Assembly: GCF_900182635.1 (NCBI RefSeq)
Contig: NZ_FXTD01000001.1
Location: 434,001 to 498,000, forward strand
Reading direction: 5' to 3'
DNA: 64,000 nt
Source: Halorubrum cibi
Lineage (GTDB): Archaea; Halobacteriota; Halobacteria; Halobacteriales; Haloferacaceae
Part shown: positions 7,892 through 16,373 of the stretch, piece by piece
How the letters are laid out: each line of letters opens with the position of its first letter
Position numbering within the stretch: the stretch's first letter is position 1
Notes under the pieces: generated by a model
The model's database searches: none
The model's input: only the letters and a program-made list of their open reading frames with translations
What the model was told of the DNA's origin: nothing
Program-made: the position numbers and the translations under genes

Positions 7892-8437
7892 ATGATCGAC
7901 AGCTACCGGGGGGTGTTCGGCGCGGTCCCGTACGCGATCCGCAACACCGACTCGTGGACGATGCGGGTCTACGGGGTTATCGGCGCGCTGGCGACCGCGG
8001 CCATCGCGCTCGTCGTCACGCTCGCGCTCGTCGTCTGGATGGCCGAGACTGCCGGCGTCCCGAGCGGGACGTACCTGTTCACGCGCTCGTTGTACGTCGT
8101 TCTCGGCTTCGCCGCGGTCGCCCCGCTTTTGGCCCCGCTGCTCTTCGTCGCCCGCCGACACCGTCGGGAGCTCCCCGTCGCGGCCGGCTACGACCGGAAG
8201 CTGGCGTACGCGGGATTTCTCTTCTTGGCCTCGCTGTACCTCGGACTGATCGTCACCGCGCCAGCGGACCTGCGCGACCCGACCGAGTCCGTGCTGCTGT
8301 CGGCGCTGTACGCGCTCCCGCGACCGGTCGGGGCGCTGTTTCCCGTCCTCGCCGCCGCGGTCGTGTTCTGGACGCACTACCGGCTCCGGGGCGACGTCGA
8401 GGACGGCTCGAAACCCGGAAATGGCTCGGCGACCTAG
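7892..8437 (+). CDS. four-helix membrane protein, function unknown
   Basis: 181 residues with about four transmembrane helices (VIGALATAAIALVVTLALVVW; LYVVLGFAAVAPLLAPLLFV; LAYAGFLFLASLYLGLIV; PVGALFPVLAAAVVFWTHY) and short hydrophilic ends. No enzyme motif seen. It is divergent from the UppS-like gene (75 nt apart) and is followed after 8 nt by the DUF5812-type gene, so the last two are probably co-transcribed. A GTG one codon upstream (7889) is an alternative start. Confidence 0.8.
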   Translation: MIDSYRGVFGAVPYAIRNTDSWTMRVYGVIGALATAAIALVVTLALVVWMAETAGVPSGTYLFTRSLYVVLGFAAVAPLLAPLLFVARRHRRELPVAAGYDRKLAYAGFLFLASLYLGLIVTAPADLRDPTESVLLSALYALPRPVGALFPVLAAAVVFWTHYRLRGDVEDGSKPGNGSAT

Positions 8438-8445
8438 CACCGACG

Positions 8446-8916
8446 ATGACCGACGAAAAGGAGGGAACGTTCCTCGTCACCCACGTCGAGGAGGACTCCG
8501 CGGTGCTGAAGGACGCTCACGACGGGCAGGTCCACACGCTGAGCTCGAATCCGGGGCTGGCGGTCGACGACGCCGTCGAGGCGACCGTCGCGCCCGACCC
8601 GCCGATGGAGGTCACCTATCGGGTGATCGAACTCGAGGAGCGGCGGTCGCTCTCGCTCGAACGGAGCGAGGAACCGCCGACGGTTCACGAACGCGAACTC
8701 GCGACCGACCTCGGGACGGGGGAGTTGACCCGCGAGCCGCGCGCCGGCATCGGCGAGATCCACGTGCTGTCTCCGCCCGAGGACGCGACCGAGGAGGCGG
8801 CCGACGACGTGCTCTCGGACCGAGAGGGAACGCTCTCGCGGGCCGCGCGGCTCGGCGTGAACCGCGTCGAGGTCAGGGCGGAGCCCGGCGTACTCAGCGT
8901 TCGGTATCTGCCCTGA
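8446..8916 (+). CDS. DUF5812-type haloarchaeal protein
   Basis: 156-residue acidic soluble protein beginning MTDEKEGTFLVTHVEEDSAVLKDAHDGQVHTLSSNPG. The first about 70 residues look like a small beta-rich (OB/SH3-like) domain; the C-terminal part is helical and charged. It matches a haloarchaeal family I know as DUF5812; no function is established. It begins 8 nt after the membrane protein gene. Confidence 0.8.
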   Translation: MTDEKEGTFLVTHVEEDSAVLKDAHDGQVHTLSSNPGLAVDDAVEATVAPDPPMEVTYRVIELEERRSLSLERSEEPPTVHERELATDLGTGELTREPRAGIGEIHVLSPPEDATEEAADDVLSDREGTLSRAARLGVNRVEVRAEPGVLSVRYLP

Positions 8917-8998
8917 ACGCCCGATCGGTTCGCACTTCCGTTTTCGACGGACTCGAGAGATAAGAAGGCTTATTCGGGCTCACGGACGAACCCGTTTC

Positions 8999-9883
8999 AT
9001 GACAGCGATCGAGGTACCGGAGGTCGATTACACCGAGTACTCGAACCGGCAGCTCGTGCTCGTGCCACTGGCGGTGCTCGCGCTCGCGGTGCTCGTCATC
9101 GGCGGGTGGTACGCCGTCACGGGCGCGCCGGCGACCCTCGGGTTGGAGTTCACCGGCGGCGTGGAGCTCCGAGTCGCCGATGACGCGGGCGGAGACGTCG
9201 AGGAACGGATCGAAACCGCGTTCGACCGCGAACCCGACTCGATCCGCTCGATCCCCGCCGACGACGTGTACGTCGTGACCTTCCGCGCGGCCGCCGACGA
9301 CCCGGAGGGACTGGCGAGCGATCTGGAATCGCAGGCGGACGCGGCGGGGCTGTCGGTCGAGGCGATTGACCAGGTGTCGCCGAGCTTCGCGTCCGACACG
9401 GCGCGGACGACGATCTTCGGGCTCGCGCTCGCGTTCCTCGGAATGAGCGTGCTCGTCTTCGCGCTGTTCCGGACGTTCGTCCCCTCCATCGCGGTCGTCG
9501 CCTCCGCCTTCTCGGACCTCGTGATCCCCGTCGCCGCGATGAACCTCCTCGGCATCGAGATGACGCTCGGCATCGTCGCCGCCCTCCTCATGATCATCGG
9601 GTACAGCGTCGACTCGGACATCCTGTTGAACAACTCCGTGTTGCGCCGGACCGGCGAGTTCTACGAGTCGGTGAGCCGCGCGATGCGGACCGGGGTGACG
9701 ATGACAGTCACCTCCATCGCCGCGATGCTCGTGATGGCGATCGTCGCGACGGTCTTCGGCGTCGGCCTCCTGCGTGACATCGGGATCATCCTCGCGATCG
9801 GGCTCTGTGCGGACCTGATGAACACGTACCTGCTGAACGTGGCGCTGTTGCGCTGGTACAAGTTCGAGGGGGTGAAACGCTGA
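8999..9883 (+). CDS. secF: protein translocase subunit SecF
   Basis: 294 residues with the six-helix SecF topology: one N-terminal helix, a first extracytoplasmic domain containing the TLGLEFTGGVELRV signature, then five helices with TFVPSIAVVASAFSDLVIPVAAMNLL, MIIGYSVDSDILLNN and a C-terminal LLRDIGIILAIGLCADLMNTY region. It works with SecD at the Sec pore to drive late export or membrane insertion using the ion gradient. Gene order secF-secD is archaeal and opposite to bacteria. The ATG at 8999 follows an ATTCGG/TTATTC promoter-like stretch; the stop overlaps the SecD start by 1 nt. Confidence 0.97.
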   Translation: MTAIEVPEVDYTEYSNRQLVLVPLAVLALAVLVIGGWYAVTGAPATLGLEFTGGVELRVADDAGGDVEERIETAFDREPDSIRSIPADDVYVVTFRAAADDPEGLASDLESQADAAGLSVEAIDQVSPSFASDTARTTIFGLALAFLGMSVLVFALFRTFVPSIAVVASAFSDLVIPVAAMNLLGIEMTLGIVAALLMIIGYSVDSDILLNNSVLRRTGEFYESVSRAMRTGVTMTVTSIAAMLVMAIVATVFGVGLLRDIGIILAIGLCADLMNTYLLNVALLRWYKFEGVKR

Positions 9884-11508
9884 TGTTCGAGCCCATCAAG
9901 GAGAACTGGCGCGTGCTGCTCCTCGTCGTCGTCGTGCTCGGCGCGACGGTCGCGCTCTTCGCCCCGCAGTTCGCTCCCGAGACTGCGCCGGGCGAGTCCG
10001 CCGAGAACGCGACGCAGGGGATAACGAACCTCCAGTACGGCCTCGATCTGGCGGGCGGGACCCGCATCCGCGCGCCGCTCCTCGGCTACACCGCGACGGG
10101 CGTCGACTTCGCGGGCGAGACACCGACGCAGGTCGCGAGCGACGTCGCCGCCGAGCTGGAGGGCGTCTCGACCCGCGAGGTCGACGCGGTCCGCGACGAC
10201 GAGGGGACCGGCTCCGACGGGGCCGGTGCCGTGGAGGTCACCGACACGTCGGTGAGCGAGAGCGAGTTCCGCGCGGCGATGGACGCCTCGGGGTATGCCT
10301 ACGACACGATCCGAAGCGGCGTGACCCAGGAGACCCGCGACGCGGCGGTGGAGGTCATCCAGGGGAAGATCAACGAGGCGGGCCTCTCGGGCGGTAGCGT
10401 TCAGCAGGTCCAGTCGATCACCGGCGAGTACTTCATCCTCGTCGAGGTGCCCGGACAGGGCCGCCAGGACGTGATCGACCTCCTCGAGGAGCGCGGGACC
10501 GTCGAGATCGCCATCGCGTACCCCGACGCGGACGCGAGCGACGGCACCGCGAGAACCGACGGGATCCTCGCCCAGGACGACTTCGAGAACATCGGAACCG
10601 CGAGTAGGCGGGAGGCGGGGTCCGGCGCGTACGTACCGGTCTCGGTCGTCAACGAGGCCCCCGAGGGCCAGCGATCGCCGGCCGTCCAGTTCCAGGACGC
10701 GGTCGTCGAGTACGGCGTCGCGAGCGCTTCCGGCGGCGCGCGCTGTAACTACGACCTCGAGACGAACTCGCTCGGCGAGTCCAGCGACTCCTGTCTGTTG
10801 CTCGTCGTCGACGGTGAGGTCGTCAACGCGTTCGGGATGGACGACGGCCTCGCACGGAGCATGGCGAGCGGGGGCTGGGCCGACAGCGGGAACTTCCGGC
10901 TGACGACCACCTCCTTCGCCGACGCACAGACCATCTCGATCAACCTCCGGGCGGGCGCGCTTCCCGCCGAGCTGGACATCAGCGGGCAGGGGACCTCCTC
11001 GACGATCTCCGCGACGCAGGGGGAGAACTTCCGGCTCTACTCCGCGATCGCCGGGGTCTTCGCGGTGTTCGCGGTCGCGGGCGTGGTGTTCCTCCGCTAC
11101 CGCGAGCCGAAGGTGGCGCTTCCGATGATCGTCACCGCACTGGCCGAGGTGTACGCGCTGCTCGGGTTCGCCGCGCTCGTCGGCTACCCGCTGGAACTCG
11201 CGGTGATCGCCGGCTTCATCGCCGTGGTCGGGACGGGCGTCGACGACCTCGTGATCATCGCCGACGAGGTGATGAGCGAGGGCGAGGTCAACTCCCGGAC
11301 GGTGTTCGACTCGCGGTTCCGCCGGGCGTTCTGGGTGATCGGCGCGGCCGCGGCGACGACGATCGTCGCCATGTCGCCGCTGATGGTGTTGAGCCTCGGC
11401 GATCTCTCCGGGTTCGCGATCTTCACCATCCTCGGCGTGCTCATCGGCGTGTTGATCACGCGGCCCGCCTACGGCGACATCCTCCGGCGGCTGTTGACGG
11501 TCCGGTAG
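9883..11508 (+). CDS. secD: protein translocase subunit SecD
   Basis: 541 residues: an N-terminal helix, a long extracytoplasmic domain starting with the family LQYGLDLAGGTRIRAPLLG motif and including GKINEAGLSGGSVQ and ILVEVPGQG, then five helices from about residue 385 (LYSAIAGVFAVFAVAGVVFL) with AVVGTGVDDLVIIADEVM as the SecD-type D-x-x-x-x-x-x-E motif. Partner of SecF, translationally coupled by a 1-nt overlap. Length is normal for haloarchaeal SecD. Confidence 0.97.
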   Translation: MFEPIKENWRVLLLVVVVLGATVALFAPQFAPETAPGESAENATQGITNLQYGLDLAGGTRIRAPLLGYTATGVDFAGETPTQVASDVAAELEGVSTREVDAVRDDEGTGSDGAGAVEVTDTSVSESEFRAAMDASGYAYDTIRSGVTQETRDAAVEVIQGKINEAGLSGGSVQQVQSITGEYFILVEVPGQGRQDVIDLLEERGTVEIAIAYPDADASDGTARTDGILAQDDFENIGTASRREAGSGAYVPVSVVNEAPEGQRSPAVQFQDAVVEYGVASASGGARCNYDLETNSLGESSDSCLLLVVDGEVVNAFGMDDGLARSMASGGWADSGNFRLTTTSFADAQTISINLRAGALPAELDISGQGTSSTISATQGENFRLYSAIAGVFAVFAVAGVVFLRYREPKVALPMIVTALAEVYALLGFAALVGYPLELAVIAGFIAVVGTGVDDLVIIADEVMSEGEVNSRTVFDSRFRRAFWVIGAAAATTIVAMSPLMVLSLGDLSGFAIFTILGVLIGVLITRPAYGDILRRLLTVR

Positions 11509-11582
11509 CGATCCGTCGCCGGTTCGCTCACGCGGTCCGTCGACCCGCGACGCTTAACCGCCGCGCGCCGGAACCCGACGGC

Positions 11583-12092
11583 ATGCTCGTCGTCGTCTCG
11601 GACACCCACAGCACCGACGACCCGAAGCTCCGCGGTCGGACCCGCGAGGCGGTCGAAGCGGCCGAGGTCGTCGTCCACGCGGGCGACTTCTACCGCGAGC
11701 CCGTCCTCGACGCGTTCGAGCGGGCGAGTGACTCCCTCCGTGCCGTGTTCGGCAACAACGACGGAGCGGCGATCCGCGAGCGGCTCCCGGAGGTCCGCAC
11801 CGTCGAGTTCGGCGGCGTCCGCCTCGCGGTGACGCACAGACACCGAAGCGGCGACACCGGCCTCGTCATGCTCGCTCGCGGCCGCGACGCCGACGCCGTC
11901 GTCTGCGGACACAGCCACCGTCCGCGCTTCGACGACTCGCCCGCGGTCCCGATCCTGAACCCGGGGAGCCACGCGCAGCCGCGGGGGAACCGCCCGGCCC
12001 ACGCGGAACTCGAGCCGGCGGACGGCGGGCTCGACGGTCGGCTCGTCACGCCCGCCGGCGAGGTGTTCGAGCGGTTCCGGATCGAGACGTAG
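11583..12092 (+). CDS. YfcE/MJ0936-type metallophosphoesterase
   Basis: 169-residue calcineurin-like phosphoesterase. The dinuclear-metal motifs occur in order: SDTHS (residues 6-10), VVHAGDF, VFGNND, VTHRH and CGHSHRP. The final NPGSHAQPRGNRPAHAEL block is typical of the short YfcE group of phosphodiesterases. No signal peptide, so cytoplasmic. It stands 75 nt after secD in the same direction; the in vivo substrate is unknown. Confidence 0.92.
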   Translation: MLVVVSDTHSTDDPKLRGRTREAVEAAEVVVHAGDFYREPVLDAFERASDSLRAVFGNNDGAAIRERLPEVRTVEFGGVRLAVTHRHRSGDTGLVMLARGRDADAVVCGHSHRPRFDDSPAVPILNPGSHAQPRGNRPAHAELEPADGGLDGRLVTPAGEVFERFRIET

Positions 12093-12516
12093 CGTCGGTC
12101 GCGTTCGAGAGGAAGAGCGCACGCGTCCGTCCCGCGTCTCGACGGAGGGGGATCGGTCGGACGCGGCGGGGACGGACGGCCGCGACTCCCCGCTTCGGCC
12201 GGTCGGATCGGCGGTCGTCGGGGGAACGACCGTCGTCCCAGAGGCGTCGACCGCCCGGACGACGGGGGATCGTCCGGGCGGACGGAGGGCGGACGTGTGC
12301 CTCGATCGCGAAGCGATTCCCGGGTACCGAGGTCGATCGGTACTCGGCGGAGGGCCGAAGCGGGGGTCGCACTTCGGTATCGTCCCGGTATCGTATTATA
12401 GGTGTTCGAGGCACAAAGACGCGTTTTAGTGACGGTCCGGATCGACGGCCCGTTCGCCGCGTTCGACCGATCTTCGGGTCGAAACGCCTAACTCGGTGCC
12501 GACGGTTACTTGTCGT
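12093..12516. other. 424-nt intergenic region without supported gene
   Basis: GC-rich. Open frames here are arginine-rich (for example minus strand 12046-12414) and look like shadows. It includes a small ATCGC/GCGAT hairpin with a GAA loop near 12307-12319 and an AT-rich patch (TATTATAGG) near 12393 that could be a promoter. No RNA gene recognised. Confidence 0.5.
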
Positions 12517-12645
12517 ATGATATCGGTCGAGCCGCTGTTCGTGCTCGTTCTCGCCGGTCTGCTCGGGTTGTTCTTCTTCGGCTTCCTTCTCGTCCGGCGC
12601 ACCCTGATGGGGCTGCGTGAAGGCTACGAGGACGGGCAGCGATAG
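12517..12645 (+). CDS. 42-residue single-helix membrane microprotein
   Basis: Small gene ATG...TAG encoding MISVEPLFVLVLAGLLGL, then a phenylalanine-rich helix end and the charged tail RRTLMGLREGYEDGQR. One transmembrane helix followed by a positively charged tail. It ends 2 nt before the ATG of the second PiT transporter, so the pair must be co-transcribed. The tight linkage suggests an accessory or regulatory subunit of the transporter; that role is inference. Codon use (GTG, CTC, GCC, GGC) is coding-like. Confidence 0.75.
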   Translation: MISVEPLFVLVLAGLLGLFFFGFLLVRRTLMGLREGYEDGQR

Positions 12646-12647
12646 CG

Positions 12648-13826
12648 ATGGTCGTCGTCACGACTCTCACGCTCCTCGTCGCCGGCGTCGCGAGCCTCTT
12701 CATGGCGTGGTCGATCGGAGCCGGCTCCTCCGGATCGACCCCGTTCGCCCCGGCCGTCGGGGCCAACGCCATCTCGGTGATGCGAGCCGGCCTCGTCGTC
12801 GGCGTCCTCGGCCTCTTCGGCGCGATCCTCCAAGGAGCGAACGTCACCGAGGCGGTCGGCACCGAGCTGATCGGCGGGGTCACGCTCACCGCCACCGCGG
12901 CCATCGTCGCGCTCGTCACCGCCGCGATCCTCGTCGCGATCGGCGTCTTCGCGGGATACCCGATCGCGACCGCGTTTACCGTCACCGGCGCGGTCGTCGG
13001 CGTGGGCCTCGCGATGGGCGGCGACCCCGCGTGGCCGAAGTACACCGAGATCCTCACGCTGTGGGTACTCACCCCGTTCGTCGGCGGCGGGATCGCCTAC
13101 GGCGTCGCCCGGACCCTGATCGGCGACCGCCTCCCGGAGCGCGCGCTCACGGCGGCGCTGGCCGGCGTCGTCGGCGCGATCGTCGCCAACGTCGGGTTCG
13201 CGCTGCTCGGTCCCGACGGCGAGCAGGCGTCGATCGCCGAGGCGGTCTCCGTCGAACTCGGCGTCCCCGGCGGAGTCGGCGTCCTCGCCGCCACGGTCGC
13301 GATGGCCGCGCTCGTCGCGGCCGCGGTGTACGTCGACATCGGCCGGGACCGCGAGGGCGCACAGCGCCGCTTCCTGCTCGTGATGGGGGGGCTCGTGGCG
13401 TTCTCCGCCGGCGGGTCACAGGTCGGTCTCGCGATCGGGCCGCTCGTGCCGATCTTCTCCGAGGTGGGCGTGCCGCTGTGGGCGCTGCTGGTCGGCGGCG
13501 GCGTCGGCCTGCTCGCAGGGTCGTGGACCGGCGCGCCGCGGATGATCAAGGCGATCTCACAGGACTACGCCTCGATGGGGCCGCGGCGGTCGATCTCGGC
13601 GCTCATCCCGTCGTTCGCCATCGCGCAGACCGCGGTCGCGTTCGGAATCCCCGTCTCGTTCAACGAGATCATCGTCTCGGCGATCGTCGGCGCGGGATAC
13701 GCCGCGGGCGACGCCGGCGTGAGCCGGTCGAAGATGGGGTACACCGTGCTCGCGTGGGTCGCGTCGCTCGCCGGGTCGCTGGCGCTCGGGTTCGGCGTCT
13801 ACTCGGTCGTCCGGTTGGCGTTGTGA
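12648..13826 (+). CDS. PiT-family transporter, divergent signature
   Basis: 392-residue polytopic membrane protein, paralogue of the transporter at 6.0 kb. The repeat signatures read GAGSSGSTPFAPAVGANAIS near residues 24-43 and FSAGGSQVGLAIGPLVPIF near residues 250-268, so the canonical GANDxAN residues are strongly altered in both halves. TM segments and the internal two-fold repeat are intact. Anion transport, most likely phosphate, is inferred from the family; the altered motifs leave the substrate open. It is preceded by the 42-residue membrane microprotein. Confidence 0.85.
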   Translation: MVVVTTLTLLVAGVASLFMAWSIGAGSSGSTPFAPAVGANAISVMRAGLVVGVLGLFGAILQGANVTEAVGTELIGGVTLTATAAIVALVTAAILVAIGVFAGYPIATAFTVTGAVVGVGLAMGGDPAWPKYTEILTLWVLTPFVGGGIAYGVARTLIGDRLPERALTAALAGVVGAIVANVGFALLGPDGEQASIAEAVSVELGVPGGVGVLAATVAMAALVAAAVYVDIGRDREGAQRRFLLVMGGLVAFSAGGSQVGLAIGPLVPIFSEVGVPLWALLVGGGVGLLAGSWTGAPRMIKAISQDYASMGPRRSISALIPSFAIAQTAVAFGIPVSFNEIIVSAIVGAGYAAGDAGVSRSKMGYTVLAWVASLAGSLALGFGVYSVVRLAL

Positions 13827-13875
13827 TCGGTGGGGCGGGGCCTCCGATCGGCCGTCCGAAGCGGAAGGCGTGACT

Positions 13876-14190
13876 GCGGCGAACACCGTCAAAGCCCCAG
13901 CCGCTCGGCTATACTTGGTTGCTGTCGCGGCGAACACCGCCAAATCCCCAGCCGCGAGGACTCGCGCGGCTCGTTGCGCTCCTCGCTCAGTCGCTATCGC
14001 TCCTTCGCTGCGGTGCTTACTTCGCCGTGCTTCGTCCTCACGACTGCCCCTTTGAGTCCCACCCGACCGCACAGCCCCGCACCTCACGCCTCCCCAGCCT
14101 CGTCGACCGACCTTCGCTCCGCTCCGGCCGGTCGACTCCCTCGCGCGGACTCCTCGCACCCTTCGGGCGCTCGGAGGCGCGCGCCACCGC
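13876..14190. repeat. dispersed structured repeat, copy A
   Basis: First of three related intergenic elements (others at 24736 and 40036). Conserved blocks: GCGGCGAACACCG/CCCCAG near the 5' end, occurring twice here (13876 and 13927); CGACTGCCCCTTTGAGTCCC at 14041; GCACCTCACGCCTCCCCAG at 14079; GGAGGCGCGC...CCACCGC at the end. A GAGGAC/GTCCTC pair closes the first structured region. The last hairpin (14150-14176) has CTCC/GGAG, a TC/TC internal loop and GCACCC/GGGCGC around loop TTC. It lies between convergent genes, 14 nt from the stop of the gene at 14204. Confidence 0.85.
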
Positions 14191-14203
14191 GTCTTGTTAC
14201 CTC

Positions 14204-15355
14204 TCAGTCGCTCGGGTAGGTCGGCAGTCTCCCGGAGCGGGCGCTCCCCTCGACGAACGGGAGGTCGGTCCGGTTCGCGCTCGCTTCGGTGCCGTCGACG
14301 CGCACGGTGACCGACTCCGCGGCCGCGTCGAAGTCGACGAGCGCGAAGGCGATGGGTTCCTCGAGGGCGGGGCCGACGGCCGCGCGGGTCACCTCGCCGA
14401 CCGCCGCGTCGCCCTCAAAGACGGCCGCGCCGGGGTCCGGGAGGCGCTCCGTGACGGCGTCGGGGTCCGCGTCGCCGTCGATCCCGGAGAGATCGTCGAT
14501 CAGGCCGTCGAGGGCGAGCCCGACGAGCCGCCGACTGGGTCGACCCTGGTTCTCGACGCGGGAGACCACCTCCTGGCCGACGTAACACCCCTTCTCGAAG
14601 TCGAGAGCGTTGCGGATCCCGAGGACGTTCGGGACCGTCCCCTCGAGTTCGTGTTCGAAGAGGGGCGTACCGGCCTCCAAGCTGAGTGCGTCCCACGTCC
14701 GGTAGCCGAACGGGGCGGCGTTGAGCCCGCGGCTGAGGAGCGTGTCGAACACGTCGGGCGCGTCGGCGGCCGCACAGACGACCTCGTATCCCTCCTCGCC
14801 GAGCGGCGCGTCGGTCGCGATCACCGTGACGCCGGCGTCGACCATCGATCCCCGCACGAACGACAGCGGCTCCTCGGGGGCGCCCGGGCCGCCGAGCACC
14901 GAGGCGACCTTCTCGGTCGATTTGGGTCCGTGAACGCCGAACACGCCGAGATCCGCCGAGACGTCCTCGATATCGACGTCCTGAATGAACACCTTTCCAG
15001 ACCAGTCCTCGAGGACGGGCTCGGCGCGCTCGGGAGGGACGAAGACGAGCAGTCGCTCGTCGGCGTTGTAGACGTACATGTCCGTCTCGATCCCGCCCTG
15101 CGGGTCACACAGCAGCGCGTAGACGCCGTGTCCGTCCTCGACGGGGACGCGGTTGCTGACGGCGTTGTCGACGAACTCCACGCGGTCCTCGCCCGTGACC
15201 GAGAGCACGCCGTACCCCATCTCGATCGCGCCGACGACGTTCCGGACGGCCTTCCCGACGCGGGCGGGCTTGCCGTAGTGGTCGACCACCTCTCTGCCGC
15301 CGCGGTCGCGATAGCGCGCGCCGTGATCCTCGTGGGCGTCGGAGACGAGCGTCAT
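14204..15355 (-). CDS. GcvT/YgfZ-family folate-binding protein
   Basis: 383-residue member of the aminomethyltransferase fold family. It has the YgfZ signature KGCYVGQEVVSR near residue 240, after ALDFEKG, and a C-terminal beta-barrel-like domain. YgfZ-type proteins use tetrahydrofolate and support Fe-S cluster enzymes; GcvT proper is the T protein of glycine cleavage. The KGCYxGQE cysteine favours the YgfZ group, but haloarchaeal members are often labelled aminomethyltransferase and the activity is not fixed. No glycine-cleavage genes are adjacent. Start MTLVSDAHEDHGARYRDRGG; upstream in-frame codons look non-coding. Confidence 0.85.
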   Translation of the reverse strand: MTLVSDAHEDHGARYRDRGGREVVDHYGKPARVGKAVRNVVGAIEMGYGVLSVTGEDRVEFVDNAVSNRVPVEDGHGVYALLCDPQGGIETDMYVYNADERLLVFVPPERAEPVLEDWSGKVFIQDVDIEDVSADLGVFGVHGPKSTEKVASVLGGPGAPEEPLSFVRGSMVDAGVTVIATDAPLGEEGYEVVCAAADAPDVFDTLLSRGLNAAPFGYRTWDALSLEAGTPLFEHELEGTVPNVLGIRNALDFEKGCYVGQEVVSRVENQGRPSRRLVGLALDGLIDDLSGIDGDADPDAVTERLPDPGAAVFEGDAAVGEVTRAAVGPALEEPIAFALVDFDAAAESVTVRVDGTEASANRTDLPFVEGSARSGRLPTYPSD

Positions 15356-15437
15356 GGCTCCCTCCAATCGCGGCACGGCCAAAAGGTCGCGGTTCGCGGG
15401 TGCGGAGCCGTCGGACTCGAGGATCGCTCCCGACGGC

Positions 15438-15737
15438 TTACAGGCCGAGCCGCCTTCTGAGGGTCTCGAGGAGTCCGCCGGCCGGCTCCTCGTCGCCCGG
15501 ATCGGGGTCCGGGACGACCCGGTCGTGTGGATAGACGCGGACGCGCTCACCGCTCTCGACGGTGATGAGGGAGTCCTCCTTCAGCGCGGAGAGCGCGTCC
15601 TCGACCGCGTCGATGTCGGCGTCGACGGCCGCCCGGAGCTCCAACACCGTCATCCCCTCGTCGCCGCGGTCGACCAACGCGTCGAGCAGCGCGACCTGGA
15701 CGTCCGGCCGGTCGCGGTACTCCGACTTTGCGGCCAT
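15438..15737 (-). CDS. small winged-helix-like protein (DUF6432-type)
   Basis: 99 residues. VQVALLDALVDRGDEGMTVLELRAAVDADIDAVEDALSALKEDSLITVESG reads as a helix-turn-helix with wing, suggesting DNA binding, followed by YPHDRVVPDPDPGDEEPAGG and an amphipathic C-terminal helix LLETLRRRLGL. It resembles a haloarchaeal family I know as DUF6432. It is co-oriented with the YgfZ-like gene (82 nt apart). The regulatory role is inference. Confidence 0.75.
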   Translation of the reverse strand: MAAKSEYRDRPDVQVALLDALVDRGDEGMTVLELRAAVDADIDAVEDALSALKEDSLITVESGERVRVYPHDRVVPDPDPGDEEPAGGLLETLRRRLGL

Positions 15738-15812
15738 GTCCGGAACATGGACCGCGCGGGGTTTACCTCTACCGGCGGAACGGGACGAGACGGCTTGCCG
15801 GCGACGGTCGAT

Positions 15813-16334
15813 TCACCGGACGAGCCGCGAGCAGGTCCCACAGAGGTTCTCCTCTTTCACGTCGACCTCGCGGACCGTGGGCGAAAAGGACATCACGCAC
15901 TTGCTGTTGTCGCAGTGTTCCAGGCCCAGCGTGTGGCCGATCTCGTGGACGACTTCCTTGCGGACGCGGTCGGCGAACACGTCGATCGCGGGCTTCGTCG
16001 ACACGCCGCCGTCGGAGGAGGTTCTAAGCCGGTGTGTCGAGATGACGGAGCCGCTGCCGTTGAGGTACGCCAGCCCGAACACGTAGTTCCGCCGGCGGTA
16101 GTAGAGGTCGCGCGGGGTGATCCCGATGTTCTTCTCGCCGCTGCCGACGCGACCCACGACCTCGATGAGGTCCTCCGCGCGGTACTGTCCTCGGCCGCCG
16201 TCGTAGGCGGTCTCCGGGACCGCCTGGTCGTCGTGGACCGTCACGTCACAGTCGTACACCGACCGCAACACGGCGGAGGCCTCCCGCTTCACTCGCGGGG
16301 AAACCTCCCCAACGGGCACGATGTCCACGAGCAT
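15813..16334 (-). CDS. amzA: archaemetzincin
   Basis: 173-residue zinc peptidase of the archaemetzincin family (M54). The motif HEIGHTLGLEHCDNSKCVM gives the three zinc-binding His, the catalytic Glu and the first structural cysteines; ENLCGTC supplies the second cysteine pair for the structural zinc. The N-terminus MLVDIVPVGEVSPRVKREA is the family start and fixes the ATG at 16334 over an in-frame ATG nine codons upstream. Probably cytoplasmic. The natural substrate is unknown. Confidence 0.95.
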   Translation of the reverse strand: MLVDIVPVGEVSPRVKREASAVLRSVYDCDVTVHDDQAVPETAYDGGRGQYRAEDLIEVVGRVGSGEKNIGITPRDLYYRRRNYVFGLAYLNGSGSVISTHRLRTSSDGGVSTKPAIDVFADRVRKEVVHEIGHTLGLEHCDNSKCVMSFSPTVREVDVKEENLCGTCSRLVR

Positions 16335-16373
16335 GGAACGGCTTTTGACCGCCGCGGTCATAAACCCCCCGCC

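Noticed and set aside
13876-14190. CRISPR array
   Set aside because: Repeats are long, unequal and dispersed; there are no regular spacers and no cas genes.
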